From Streptomyces sp. DH41 (GTDB taxonomy: Bacteria > Actinomycetota > Actinomycetes > Streptomycetales > Streptomycetaceae): a stretch of DNA of 64,000 nucleotides. Made by a program: the position numbers and the translations under genes. Under the pieces are notes generated by a model that was given only the letters and a program-made list of their open reading frames with translations, searched no databases and was not told the DNA's origin. Positions 34,015-43,648 of this stretch are shown piece by piece; position 1 is the stretch's first letter, and each line of letters begins with the position of its first letter. The stretch lies in contig NZ_JARVKY010000016.1 of assembly GCF_029813785.1 (NCBI RefSeq), positions 62,001 through 126,000 on the forward strand, given 5' to 3'.

Positions 34015-34180
34015 CCCCGCCCGTCACCGAAGCCCGGGCCCGGCAGGCCCCGGGGCTCCGAGGTGCCGCGGGTCCCGGGGTTTCCGTAGATCGATTGTGC
34101 CGCCCGGCCTCCCGGGCGGCACACTGCATACAAACGCACGTACCACGCACACTCCCGTAGAGAGCGGAGACAGGTAACTC

Positions 34181-35122
34181 ATGGCCGCGAACAACCGCCG
34201 CATGTCCGGCAAGAAGGGCGCGCAGGTCGGCAGCGGCGGCAAGCGACGCCGGGGCCTGGAAGGCAAGGGGCCGACGCCCCCCGCCGAGATGCGCAAGGGG
34301 CACGCCAAGCAGCGCGCCGCCAACGCGAAGGCTCGCCGCGCCACCGGACGCGCGCCCCAGCGGCGCGGGGGCGGCCGGTCGACGTCCGAACTCGTCGTCG
34401 GCCGCAACCCCGTCTTCGAGGCGCTGCGCGACGGCGTGCCCGCCTCGACGCTCTACGTCCAGCAGTTCATCGACAACGACGAGCGGGTGCGCGAGGCGCT
34501 CCAGCTCGCGGCCGAGCGCGGCGGCATCAACCTCATGGAGGCGCCGCGTCCCGAGCTCGACCGGATGACCAACGGGCTCAACCACCAGGGGCTCGTCCTC
34601 CAGGTCCCGCCGTACGAGTACGCGCACCCCGAGGACCTGGTCGCCGCCGCCCACGACGAGGGCGCGGACCCGCTGATCGTCGCCCTCGACGGGGTGACCG
34701 ACCCGCGCAACCTCGGTGCCGTCGTCCGCTCCGTCTCCGCCTTCGGCGGCCACGGCGTCGTCGTTCCCGAGCGGCGCGCGGCCGGCATGACGGCGGGCGC
34801 CTGGAAGTCGTCCGCCGGCACGGCCGCCCGTACGCCGGTGGCCCGCGCCACCAACCTCACGCGGGCGCTGGAGTCCTACCAGAAGGCCGGCGTCACGGTC
34901 GTGGGCCTCACCGCCGACGGCGAGGCCGACCTCGGCGACCTGGAGGCACTGGCGGGACCCGTCGTCATCGTCGTCGGCAGCGAGGGCAAGGGCCTGTCGC
35001 GGCTGGTCGGCGAGACCTGCGACCACCGGGTGCGGATTCCGATGCCCGGTGGGGCCGAGTCGTTGAACGCCGGTGTGGCGGCGGGGATCGTGCTGTACGA
35101 GGCGGCGCGCCGGCGGAGCTGA
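34181..35122 (+). CDS. rlmB: 23S rRNA (guanosine-2'-O-)-methyltransferase RlmB
   Basis: A 313-residue SpoU-family enzyme methylating G2251 of 23S rRNA. A long basic N-terminal extension (residues 1-67, rich in Lys/Arg/Gly) precedes the substrate-binding domain (ELVVGRNPVFEAL) and the trefoil-knot catalytic domain with ALDGVTDPRNLGAVVRSVSAFGGHGVV, VVGSEGKGLSRLV and IPMPGGAESLNAGVAAGIVLYE. GGAGACAGG precedes the ATG. It follows cysS in the same orientation, as is frequent in actinobacteria. Confidence 0.93.
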   Translation: MAANNRRMSGKKGAQVGSGGKRRRGLEGKGPTPPAEMRKGHAKQRAANAKARRATGRAPQRRGGGRSTSELVVGRNPVFEALRDGVPASTLYVQQFIDNDERVREALQLAAERGGINLMEAPRPELDRMTNGLNHQGLVLQVPPYEYAHPEDLVAAAHDEGADPLIVALDGVTDPRNLGAVVRSVSAFGGHGVVVPERRAAGMTAGAWKSSAGTAARTPVARATNLTRALESYQKAGVTVVGLTADGEADLGDLEALAGPVVIVVGSEGKGLSRLVGETCDHRVRIPMPGGAESLNAGVAAGIVLYEAARRRS

Positions 35123-35178
35123 CGGCTGACGGCGGTAGGGCTGACGGCGGTAGGGCTGACGGCTGACGACAGACGGCC
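35123..35178. repeat. tandem GCTGACGGCGGTAG repeat
   Basis: Three to four imperfect copies of GCTGACGG(CGGTAG) immediately follow the rlmB stop. No coding or regulatory role is visible. Confidence 0.65.
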
Positions 35179-35195
35179 GAGGGCTGAGGACTGAA

Positions 35196-35224
35196 GGGGG
35201 AACGGGGTTTCGACCCCGTCCCCC
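35196..35224 (+). terminator. rlmB terminator hairpin
   Basis: ACGGGGT-TTCG-ACCCCGT forms a stem with a UUCG tetraloop, extended by flanking GGGGG and CCCCC. There is no T-run, which is usual for high-GC terminators. Confidence 0.7.
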
Positions 35225-35319
35225 ACACGGGGTGTTCCGGGCGGTCCGGACAAGCTTGACGCTGTCCGGACAGATCCGGGCGGTCAAGGCAGTGTCCTAA
35301 CGACACGTCACTCGGTTAG

Positions 35320-37089
35320 ATGAGTGTGGACACCAGAACACCCCGCACACCCACGGGGGACCGCTCGTCGGGAATCGACGACGCTCCCGCGCTGAGCATG
35401 GTGAAGGTGCCGAGCGATCCGGCCCAGGTCATCGTCAACCACGCGAGTTTCCGCGTGCAGTTCGGTGCCTCCGCGCGGCGGACCCAGTCCCCGCGGATCG
35501 CACGGCACCTGAGCGCCACCCAGGACACCGGCCGCATGCCCCTCGCAGGCACCGCGGGGCCCGCCGTGCCGCCCGCCGCCCGTCGTCGCGCCGTCGTCTG
35601 GAGCGGGCGGTCCGACCCGGACGACACCGGCGCCCACCGGCTGCTCCAGGCGGTGCGGGCCGGAGCCGGCCACCACGCCGAGGACCCGGCCGCCGACGCC
35701 GGAGCCACCCAGGTCATCCACCGGGGCGGCATCGACGACGGCGCCCCGGGCTACGACGGCTACGACGACGGCCCCGCCACCCAGACACTCGAAACCCCCC
35801 TCGTCGGCGCCCAACGACGTCCCGTCCCCGAGGGCACCCGGCTGCTGCCCGCCATGCGCCCCGTCGGCAGCGCCTACGACGAACCCGCCTACACCGGCGA
35901 GAACTTCGGCTCCGCCCCCGGCCACGACGGCTACGACGACAGTTACGACGACGGCTACGACGACGGCTACGACGACGGGCCGGACCAGGCCGAGCCGCGC
36001 ACCAGGCGCCACGCCGACGACCCGGCACGGCACGCCTACTTCCCCGGCCGCCGCATGAACCTGGGCGTCGTGCTGCTGCCGCTGCGCGTCTTCCTCGGCT
36101 TCATCTCCATCTACGCCGGCATGGGCAAGCTCTGCGACCCCGTCTACTTCGACGGCGGCGAACGCGGCTCCATGGTCAAGTGGCTCAACACCCTGCACCC
36201 GTGGGACGTCGCCGAGCCGCTGCGTCAGTTCGCCCTCGCCCACCCCGTCGGCGCCGGGCTCGTCATCGCCTTCCTCCAGGTGATCGTGGGCGTCCTGACC
36301 GTCCTGGGCTGCTGGCAGCGCGTCGGCGCCGTCATCGGCGCGGGCCTGTCCGCGGCGCTCCTCGTTACCGTCAGCTGGAAGAGCGTCCCCGTCTACGACG
36401 CGCCGGACATCATCTACCTCGCCGCCTGGTCCCCGCTGATCATCGCCGGCGCCCCCGTCTACTCCGTGGACGGCCGGCTCGCCGGCAGTGCCTGGCGCCG
36501 CCTCGGTCCCCGCGCCGACATCTGGGACCTGCGCCGCTACGTCCTGCGCCGCGGCGCCCTCGTCACCTTCCTCGTCGCCGGTATCACCCTCCTCGTCGGG
36601 TCGCTGCTCGGCGGTGCCGTCCGGGACGCCGACCGCGTGGTCGTCCCCGGGCCCGGCGAGTCCCCGCGCAACGAACTGCCCGGCACCCCGCTCCCGAAGG
36701 ATTCCGGCACACGGAAGCCGAAGACCCCGGAGGCCTCCGCCTCGCCCTCCCAGGGCGCCACCAGCGGCTCGGCCACGCCGTCCACGGGCGCCGCGACCAC
36801 TCCCGGAGCGACCCGCGACAGCGGCACCGCCACCGGCGGCGGTATCCCCAGCCAGACCCAGGGCACCACGGGCCAGGCCCCGCCCCGGCAGTCCTCCCCG
36901 GCCGACCGGGCGCCGAGCACCACGGCGGGACCGACCTCCGGCGGCAGCGGCTCGACCTCCGGCGGCAGCGGCTCGACTGGCGGCGGCAGCGGCTCGCCCG
37001 GCGGCACCGGAACCGGCAGCGACGGCGGCGGCGCCGGCTCCTCCACCGGAGAGCCGGGCCGGGGCCTCGTGGGCGGCCTCCTGGGCTAG
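35320..37089 (+). CDS. DoxX family membrane protein with long disordered arms
   Basis: A 589-residue protein. Residues 1-245 are hydrophilic with an acidic GYDDGYDDGYDDG repeat near 200-225. A DoxX-like four-helix membrane domain follows (LGVVLLPLRVFLGFISIYAGMGKLCDP; GLVIAFLQVIVGVLTVLGCW; IIYLAAWSPLIIAGAPVYSVDGRL), then another hydrophobic segment (LVTFLVAGITLLVGSLLGG). The C-terminal 140 residues are a Ser/Gly/Thr/Pro linker. DoxX proteins are linked to redox and thiol metabolism, but no role is established for this long form. The start at ATG 35320 lacks a ribosome-binding site. Confidence 0.8.
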   Translation: MSVDTRTPRTPTGDRSSGIDDAPALSMVKVPSDPAQVIVNHASFRVQFGASARRTQSPRIARHLSATQDTGRMPLAGTAGPAVPPAARRRAVVWSGRSDPDDTGAHRLLQAVRAGAGHHAEDPAADAGATQVIHRGGIDDGAPGYDGYDDGPATQTLETPLVGAQRRPVPEGTRLLPAMRPVGSAYDEPAYTGENFGSAPGHDGYDDSYDDGYDDGYDDGPDQAEPRTRRHADDPARHAYFPGRRMNLGVVLLPLRVFLGFISIYAGMGKLCDPVYFDGGERGSMVKWLNTLHPWDVAEPLRQFALAHPVGAGLVIAFLQVIVGVLTVLGCWQRVGAVIGAGLSAALLVTVSWKSVPVYDAPDIIYLAAWSPLIIAGAPVYSVDGRLAGSAWRRLGPRADIWDLRRYVLRRGALVTFLVAGITLLVGSLLGGAVRDADRVVVPGPGESPRNELPGTPLPKDSGTRKPKTPEASASPSQGATSGSATPSTGAATTPGATRDSGTATGGGIPSQTQGTTGQAPPRQSSPADRAPSTTAGPTSGGSGSTSGGSGSTGGGSGSPGGTGTGSDGGGAGSSTGEPGRGLVGGLLG

Positions 37090-37656
37090 CCCGACGTGCC
37101 CGTGCCCCGCTTCCGGCGACAACCGGGCGCGGGGCACGCGCGGTTGATGCGTCAGTGCTCCGACGCGTATGTCAGGAACACCGCCCACGCACCCCGGGTG
37201 GCGCGAACTGAGGGCCGCCCGGGTTCCTGGAGTCACGTATGTGCACCGCGCTCAGCGTGGTCGCGATCTCAAGTCCGAGACAGGACGGCTGCCGAAGTCT
37301 CCCTCGGCCCGCCCAACTGCCGTACCGTCAGTGAACTTGAGTACGTGGATCTCTCCTCCCATGCCGGCGTGTACCGCGTACCGCACGGTTGATCGGCAGC
37401 ACTTGGATCTCGACGTTCCGCAACTGCTCGAGCTCCAAGAGGTGCTCCAACTGGTGGCGCAGCAAGACGGGGTCCATCCCCGTCCGAGGGCCTCTCGTCG
37501 GCGATGCGGTCACCGGTAGGGGCTCGACCGTGGGCGACGACGGCAAGTCCTCGGAGGTACGCGACACCAACGGAATCGCGATACGTCTCCTGTACAAACA
37601 GGACTTGAACCCGCCCTGCATCGTCTTCAGTGCGATGCCCAAGTGAGAGGCCCCGG
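37090..37656. other. decayed accessory stretch upstream of the orphan gene
   Basis: No intact gene in 570 bases. The minus strand holds remnants of a DUF397 protein and a DUF5753 regulator (see 37152-37510); the rest to 37656 shows no recognisable coding sequence beyond a GAGAGG ribosome-binding site for the gene at 37657. Confidence 0.6.
37152..37510 (-). pseudogene. degraded XRE/DUF5753 regulator and DUF397 remnant
   Basis: On the minus strand the sequence reads HQLEHLLELEQLRNVEIQVLPINR, then after a frameshift near 37375 it reads HAGMGGEIHVLKFTDGTAVG and RAEGDFGSRPVSDL. This is the C-terminal half of a DUF5753 domain. Another frame gives VHIRDSRNPGGPQFAP and, after a further shift, AWAVFLTYASEH-stop, typical of DUF397. 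Such pairs (whiJ/bldB-type) are abundant in Streptomyces. The helix-turn-helix half is missing. At least two frameshifts make it non-functional. Confidence 0.6.
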
Positions 37657-38265
37657 ATGCACAGCGAATCCCACCACGGTCCGATGTGTGGACCGCCGGT
37701 GTCTCTAGATGCCGGCATGTGGTCGGTGGCGGTCGGGATGTATCGCCATCGGTACTCATTCATCGCCGTGGGGCTGCGGACCGGGGAGGACTGGCTGCCC
37801 GACGTGGCCGCGATCATGCGCAGGGAGGTCGCGGACCCTCGGGGGTGGCGAGGCGACGACCCGGAAGTGGGGGAACCGGAGTTGCTGGAGGATCCTGGTT
37901 TCCCGTTCCGGGTCCCGCCGGCAGATGAGGCAGGGGCCGCAGAGTGGCGCAGCCGACTGTTCGAGATCCCGCGGTCCGCCGTCGTACGGCTGCTCGTCAT
38001 GCTGGCGACGGACGCCATGGACGTAGCGCGGCAGTACGGCTTTGCCGATCGCAGGCTGGGTATGGAGGAGCACGCCCAAGTGATCCTGTCGCGCTTCCCG
38101 GAGGGCTCGCGGTTCTTCACGAACACCCGTCATGGCGGCGGCCTCCCCGACTTCTACGAGAAGGTCACCGGCTGCTGGCCGATGTCCCAGTACGCCTGGG
38201 ACTTCGGTCTCCTCGCGGTGTCTGATGACGAAATCGGCCTCATTTGGTCGTTCGACGCGAGCTGA
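37657..38265 (+). CDS. hypothetical protein, paralogue of the gene at 21963
   Basis: A 202-residue protein strongly similar to the one encoded at 21963-22583, sharing RREVADPRGWRG, RLFEIPRSAVVRLLVMLATD, FYEKVTGCWPMSQY and the terminal GLIWSFDAS. The N-terminal 40 residues differ. ATG 37657 is preceded by GAGAGG at the right distance; GTG 37630 is less likely. The 255 bases after it contain only a short non-conserved frame. It lies beside a degraded regulator pair, so the stretch looks like accessory DNA inserted between DoxX and the nucleotidyltransferase. Function unknown. Confidence 0.6.
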   Translation: MHSESHHGPMCGPPVSLDAGMWSVAVGMYRHRYSFIAVGLRTGEDWLPDVAAIMRREVADPRGWRGDDPEVGEPELLEDPGFPFRVPPADEAGAAEWRSRLFEIPRSAVVRLLVMLATDAMDVARQYGFADRRLGMEEHAQVILSRFPEGSRFFTNTRHGGGLPDFYEKVTGCWPMSQYAWDFGLLAVSDDEIGLIWSFDAS

Positions 38266-38521
38266 AGTGGACAGACATACAGATGCTCCGCGATCACATC
38301 TCGAGGAGTCCGACTACGCCCTCGCCCTGACTGAGCTGGGCATGGAGGTCGACCCGCCCCGGCCCTACTCCCAGAGTGGCCGGCTGGTTCACCTCGCCGG
38401 GGGGCTGGGCGGCTTTAAGGTGGATTACGGGCCCGGGCCGGCCGGCCCCTGAGATGGGTGCCGCCGAGCTACCGGGGAAGTATGAGGCGGCAGTGGCCGT
38501 TTCCATAGCCCGCCGGGCCGC

Positions 38522-39259
38522 TCAGCGGGCGGCCAGGGCTGCCAGTTCGCGGGCCGCCTCCGTGAGGTCCTTCGCGGTGTCGATCGCGCGCCAGTAGGAG
38601 CCCTGCGGGATCGGGAAGCCGGCCAGGCGGCGTTCGCGGGCCAGGCGGGGGAACGTCGTGCGTTCGTGGTCGCCGCGTTCCGGGAGCATCGCGGCGAACT
38701 CCGGGGAGAAGACATACACGCCGGCGTTGATCTCGAAGGTCGACGGCGGTGCCTCGATGAAGTCGGTGATGTGGCCGAAGCCGTCCGTCTGCACGGCGCC
38801 CCACGGCAGCCGCGGACGGGCCAGGGCGAGGGTCGCGACGGCGTCCCGCTCGGCGTGGAAGTCGGCCAGGTCGCGCAGCGAGAAACGGGTCCAGATGTCA
38901 CCGTTCGTGGCGTACCAGGGCTGGTCCGGGTGCGGGAGACGCGCGGCGGCGTACTTGAGGCCGCCGCCGCGGCCCAGCGGCTCCGGCTCGACGACGGTGG
39001 TGACGGAGAGCGGCAGGTCGGCGGTCTCCAGCCACTTCTGCAACACCTCGGCCAGATGACCGCAGGAGACGACGACGTCCGTCACGCCCTCCTCGGCGAG
39101 CCAGGCGAGCTGGTGGCCGATGATCGGAGTGCCCGTGCCCGGGATCTCGACCATCGGCTTGGGCCGGTCGTCGGTGTAGGGACGCAGCCGGGAACCCTGT
39201 CCGCCGGCCAGGACGACGGCTTGAACGGGGCGGCGGGACGCGGCGTTCGGATCGGTCAT
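38522..39259 (-). CDS. NDP-sugar nucleotidyltransferase
   Basis: A 245-residue NTP-transferase. The N-terminal signature is VVLAGGQGSRLRPYTDDRPKPMVEI (GxGxRLxPLT-like with the catalytic Lys); YATNGDIWTRF holds the metal-binding Asp and INAGVYVFSPE the sugar-binding region. It is of the type that makes GDP-mannose or another NDP-hexose; the product cannot be decided. TACAGT lies six bases before the ATG (39266-39271 on the plus strand), so it is probably leaderless. Confidence 0.85.
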   Translation of the reverse strand: MTDPNAASRRPVQAVVLAGGQGSRLRPYTDDRPKPMVEIPGTGTPIIGHQLAWLAEEGVTDVVVSCGHLAEVLQKWLETADLPLSVTTVVEPEPLGRGGGLKYAAARLPHPDQPWYATNGDIWTRFSLRDLADFHAERDAVATLALARPRLPWGAVQTDGFGHITDFIEAPPSTFEINAGVYVFSPEFAAMLPERGDHERTTFPRLARERRLAGFPIPQGSYWRAIDTAKDLTEAARELAALAAR

Positions 39260-39413
39260 GCCCGAACTGTACGCGGCGCCCCAGCGGCTCCCACAGGGTG
39301 CTCGGTGCCCTCCCGGCCTCCCGGGGGCCTTGAGCCGTCCAGGGGCCGCCTGGGCGGACTCAGCCGCCTCGGTCGTCTCAGCGGCCTCAGCCGTCTCCGC
39401 TGAGTCCGCCGGC

Positions 39414-39881
39414 TCAGCTGTGCGCGGCCAGGACCCCCGAGGCGAAGGCGGTGTCGCAGACCGGGCGCGCGTACGACTGGGCGCGCGTCGGGCCGTAGAC
39501 CTTGACCGCGGCGCGGCCGAGGGCGCGGGCGATGGACGCGCAGTGGCCGCCCAGCGACGGGCGCTCGTTCACGGCCTGCTGGAGGTGGGTGAGGGCGACG
39601 CCCGGGTCCTCCTCCTGCAGCTCGGTCAGCAGCCGGTCGCGCAGCACCTCGTGCGGTGCGCGGGCGGCGGCCCGGGTTGAGGCCTTCGAGGAGGAGGCCT
39701 CCGACGCGGCGAGCACCGAGTCCGCGGGATCCCCCGACCAGTTGACTCGGGTGACCGCGAGAGTCCCGGAGAGCACCAGGACGACGGGCAGGACGAAGGC
39801 GAGAGAGCGGCCGATCCGGCGGGCGGGGCCCCGGCCGCGTCGCGTCTGTCGGGTGGTGGAGTGCTTCACGGAGTGCTTCAC
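39414..39881 (-). CDS. single-pass membrane protein, unknown function
   Basis: A 155-residue protein with an Arg-rich cytoplasmic start (KHSTTRQTRRGRGPARRIGRS), one transmembrane segment (SLAFVLPVVLVLSGTLAV) and an extracytoplasmic alpha-helical domain with two Cys (GGHCASIARALGRAAVKVYG; YARPVCDTAF) that could form a disulfide. GTG 39881 is preceded by TACCCT with seven bases between, a leaderless arrangement. Conserved position next to msiK in streptomycetes, from memory. Confidence 0.65.
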   Translation of the reverse strand: MKHSVKHSTTRQTRRGRGPARRIGRSLAFVLPVVLVLSGTLAVTRVNWSGDPADSVLAASEASSSKASTRAAARAPHEVLRDRLLTELQEEDPGVALTHLQQAVNERPSLGGHCASIARALGRAAVKVYGPTRAQSYARPVCDTAFASGVLAAHS

Positions 39882-40019
39882 GCGAGTGAGGGTAGCGCCT
39901 GGTAATGATTTGGCGACATTTAGTCACCCGTTCGGGGGGTGGGGAAGGGTCCTGAAATGGGTAGAGCGTTGACGTACAGCGCTCGAAACGTCCGTTGTGT
40001 CGCCGTATTTGTCGACAAC

Positions 40020-40055
40020 GGAAAGAGCCCCGCAGCAGGCCGCGGGGCTCTTTCC
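40020..40055. terminator. msiK terminator
   Basis: GGAAAGAGCCCCGC (40020-40033) pairs with GCGGGGCTCTTTCC (40042-40055). On the minus strand the right side gives the T-tract after msiK. Confidence 0.9.
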
Positions 40056-40092
40056 GTCAACGCGGGTGGAATTCACCCGGCCGCGTGGTTTC

Positions 40093-41229
<1,137 letters not shown>

Positions 41230-41451
41230 GGTGAATGGGCCCCCTTCTACCGGCAGGAACGTGCCGGACGATCCGTTGTAGGAAGGTGGTGTGGTGTAGT
41301 CCACACAGGTGAAGCTGGGCAGGACGGTACCTGGCGTTCACCTGATCTGTCAGTACCTATGGGGCTGTGAACTTCGCCGAAATTTTCGAATCCCATCGTT
41401 CACCGGCTCTGTGTACAGTGGAGCAGCCTCCGCGCGCGCCGTCGCGCGAGT

Positions 41452-41525
41452 GCCTCCTTAGCTCAGATGGCCAGAGCAACGCACTTGTAATGCGTAGGTC
41501 GTCGGTTCGAATCCGACAGGGGGCT
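41452..41525 (+). tRNA. tRNA-Thr (TGT)
   Basis: A complete cloverleaf: acceptor GCCTCCT/AGGGGGC, D arm AGCTCAGATGGCCAGAGC, anticodon stem ACGCA/TGCGT with loop CTTGTAA (anticodon TGT at 41486-41488), and T arm GTCGG-TTCGAAT-CCGAC. No CCA is encoded. It lies between msiK and the contractile injection locus. Confidence 0.95.
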
Positions 41526-41533
41526 CAAGCCGA

Positions 41534-41569
41534 AACGGCCCCCTGGCCTTCGAAAGCCAGGGGGCCGTT
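41534..41569. terminator. terminator between tRNA-Thr and the CIS operon
   Basis: AACGGCCCCCTGGC pairs exactly with GCCAGGGGGCCGTT. It serves tRNA-Thr on the plus strand and the end of the CIS operon on the minus strand. Confidence 0.9.
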
Positions 41570-41585
41570 GGTGTTTCCGGTGGGA

Positions 41586-43079
41586 TCAGGTGCTGTTGGC
41601 GCTGGAGCGGCCGAAGAACTCGATCTCCGCGATGGCGACCTGCTTCTGGGCGGAGGCCGCGTGGGCCGACTCGATGGTGAAGCGGATCTTGGTGACCTCG
41701 CCGACGCGGAAGTGACGGCGCTGGCCGCCGGCGCCCTGGTCCAGGGTGATGTCGCGGGTCTTGGTCTTGCCGTCCTTCGTCGTGATCGTCGCCTTCACGC
41801 GGTGCGGGAGGGCCGATTCGTTGAGCTTGTCGGCCTTGGTGGAGGTGCCCGGGGTGATGATCAGGTCCAGCAGGCGGGTCGGTTCGGTGAAGTGCACCTC
41901 GACCCACTCGCCCTGGCCGGACTCCGAGATGCCCGGGCCCCACCAGGTGTTGCTCCGCTTGTCGATGAGGAGCTCCGGCTTGTGCCCGGTGAAGGAGCGC
42001 GAGGCCGTGATCCGGTCGGGGGAGACCGGGGCGCGTTTGGCGAAGTGGTCGCGGGTGGCCTGGACCCCGTCGGGGATGTAGACGAAGCCGAGGACCACCA
42101 GGGTGATGACGACGACGAGGGTGATCCAGGTGCCGATGCGGTCGAAGACGCGGCGCAGGCGGGGGCGGTCACCCGCCCAGGGGGTCTCGCTGCGTCGGCC
42201 GCCGAAGAGGCGGCGCCACCAGGGGGCGGGCGCGGCGCTGTCCTCGCCGGTGCGCTCCAGGGGCATCGCACAGCGCGCGCAGTAGTGGCGGTCGGGTCGG
42301 TTCGGCGTGGAACACCAGGGGCACGGCGGGCCGTTGGCGATGTCCGACTGGTGGCCGGGGGCGCGGACCTGGGGCCGTTCGGCGTCGGGGCGGCCGGGCA
42401 GGACGGGGGCGACGGTGGGGGGCGGGGCCGGGCTGTGGGCCTCCGGGTCCGCGACGGGGACGAGGAGGGAACGGGCGCGGTCGGACATCGTGTCGGTGAG
42501 GGCGTTCGGGGGCGGGGCGGACGCCGTCGGGGAGGTGGGGGCGGTTTCGTCCAGGCCGGGAGCGCCGGGAGCGCCGGGAGCGCCCGGAGCGCGGGAAGCC
42601 GCGGAGGTTCCGGCGGGCCCGGTGGGTCCTGCCGTCCCGGCGGTCGAGGCGTAGCCCGCGCCGGCTGCGGCACCCGCCGCGCCGGCGGAGCCCGCGCTAC
42701 CCGCCGCGCCCGGTGTCCCGTCCGCGTCGCGGCGGCCGGTGGTGTGCGTGCCCGGGGTCGCGGGCCAGTCCGTGTCGTCGCGGCCGGTGGCGTCCGACGG
42801 GTGGCGTGGGTGGGGTACGCGCGGTGTCTCGGCGGTGTCGTCGTCCGATCCACCGCTGGTGGTGGCCGGGCGTTCGTGCCGGGCCGGGGGCACGCCCGCG
42901 CCGCCGGGGCCGGGGCGCGAGAAGGCGTCCCAGCCGGGGCCCTGGTCGGGCGCGGAGGCCGCGGGCTGCGAGGTGCGGGCGCCGGCCTGGTCCCAGCGGA
43001 GCACGGAGCCGCAGGCGTCGCAGAAGGACTGGCCCGGTTCCGCGCGGGTGCCACACTCGGCGCAGTTCTGCGTGGTCAT
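41586..43079 (-). CDS. zinc-ribbon membrane protein with outer glycan-binding-like domain (CIS)
   Basis: A 497-residue protein closing the CIS operon. A zinc ribbon (C6, C9, C20, C23) is followed by a Pro/Ala/Gly-rich disordered region (30-245), a second zinc ribbon (C253, C256, C267, C270), a transmembrane helix (about 317-334), and an extracytoplasmic beta-sandwich domain of discoidin or NADase-type glycan-binding character (358-491: ASRSFTGHKPELLIDKRSNTWWG; VEVHFTEPTRLLDLIITPG). The cytoplasmic half could contact the CIS particle and the outer half the cell wall. It may correspond to the membrane protein reported to mediate CIS-dependent death in S. coelicolor (CisA); identity uncertain. 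The start overlaps the preceding stop (ATGA). Confidence 0.75.
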   Translation of the reverse strand: MTTQNCAECGTRAEPGQSFCDACGSVLRWDQAGARTSQPAASAPDQGPGWDAFSRPGPGGAGVPPARHERPATTSGGSDDDTAETPRVPHPRHPSDATGRDDTDWPATPGTHTTGRRDADGTPGAAGSAGSAGAAGAAAGAGYASTAGTAGPTGPAGTSAASRAPGAPGAPGAPGLDETAPTSPTASAPPPNALTDTMSDRARSLLVPVADPEAHSPAPPPTVAPVLPGRPDAERPQVRAPGHQSDIANGPPCPWCSTPNRPDRHYCARCAMPLERTGEDSAAPAPWWRRLFGGRRSETPWAGDRPRLRRVFDRIGTWITLVVVITLVVLGFVYIPDGVQATRDHFAKRAPVSPDRITASRSFTGHKPELLIDKRSNTWWGPGISESGQGEWVEVHFTEPTRLLDLIITPGTSTKADKLNESALPHRVKATITTKDGKTKTRDITLDQGAGGQRRHFRVGEVTKIRFTIESAHAASAQKQVAIAEIEFFGRSSANST

Positions 43080-43648
43080 CTCTCCGGGGTCCTTTCGGAG
43101 GCGGTCACTTCGACCGTGTAGGGCATGTGGGCGGGGCGGGCGGCGGCGACGAGGGTGTCCAGACGATGGGTGTCGGCCGGGGTCGGATCGGGCAGCCGGA
43201 GGGCGACGTGGAGGTGGGGTCGGGGTGTGCCGGGGAAACGGCCGAGGGGGCGGGCGTTCCAGTCGGCGGCGCCGCTCTCGGTGATGTCGGGGTCGACGCC
43301 GAAGGCGAGCCGTACGGCCTCGGACAGGCCGCGTCGGGTGCCGCGTACGCGGTGCAGGCGGGCGGCGGCGGCCACGGCGGCGCGCAGCCGGGCCTCGGGT
43401 TCGGTGCCGTCGGTCTCGGCGCCGACCCAACTGCCGAGCCACTGGGCGAAGTCGACGGGGGTGAGGGCGGGGTCGAAGTAGGTGTCGAGGCAGTCGAGGA
43501 CGTTCAGGATGGGGGCGATGACGTCGTCGAGTCCGCCGACGAAGCGCTGGGCGAGGTCGTCGTCGGCGAAGACGGCCGGGAGCATGGTGCTGATGGGGAG
43601 GGAGGAGCCGAGTCCGTCGACGGAGCCCCGGTACGCCGTGCTCGTCAC
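43076..43648 (-). CDS. phage tail protein I-like baseplate component (CIS)
   Basis: A 190-residue protein of the tail protein I/TIGR02242 type, a baseplate wedge part. The core reads LPAVFADDDLAQRFVGGLDDVIAPILNVLDCLDTYFDPALTPVDFAQWLGSWVG and RLHRVRGTRRGLSEAVRLAFG. It overlaps the baseplate J-like gene upstream and the membrane-protein gene downstream, each by four bases (ATGA), indicating strict translational coupling. Confidence 0.85.
   Translation of the reverse strand: MTSTAYRGSVDGLGSSLPISTMLPAVFADDDLAQRFVGGLDDVIAPILNVLDCLDTYFDPALTPVDFAQWLGSWVGAETDGTEPEARLRAAVAAAARLHRVRGTRRGLSEAVRLAFGVDPDITESGAADWNARPLGRFPGTPRPHLHVALRLPDPTPADTHRLDTLVAAARPAHMPYTVEVTASERTPER

Noticed and set aside
37269..38126. 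285-codon minus-strand frame over the orphan gene
   Set aside because: It is the antisense of the conserved plus-strand gene at 37657 and runs into degraded DUF5753 sequence; the equivalent antisense frame also appears opposite the paralogue at 21963.
38266..38521. Coding remnant after the orphan gene at 37657
   Set aside because: A short frame reads SDYALALTELGMEVDPPRPYS, but it has no start signal, family match or conservation I can point to.
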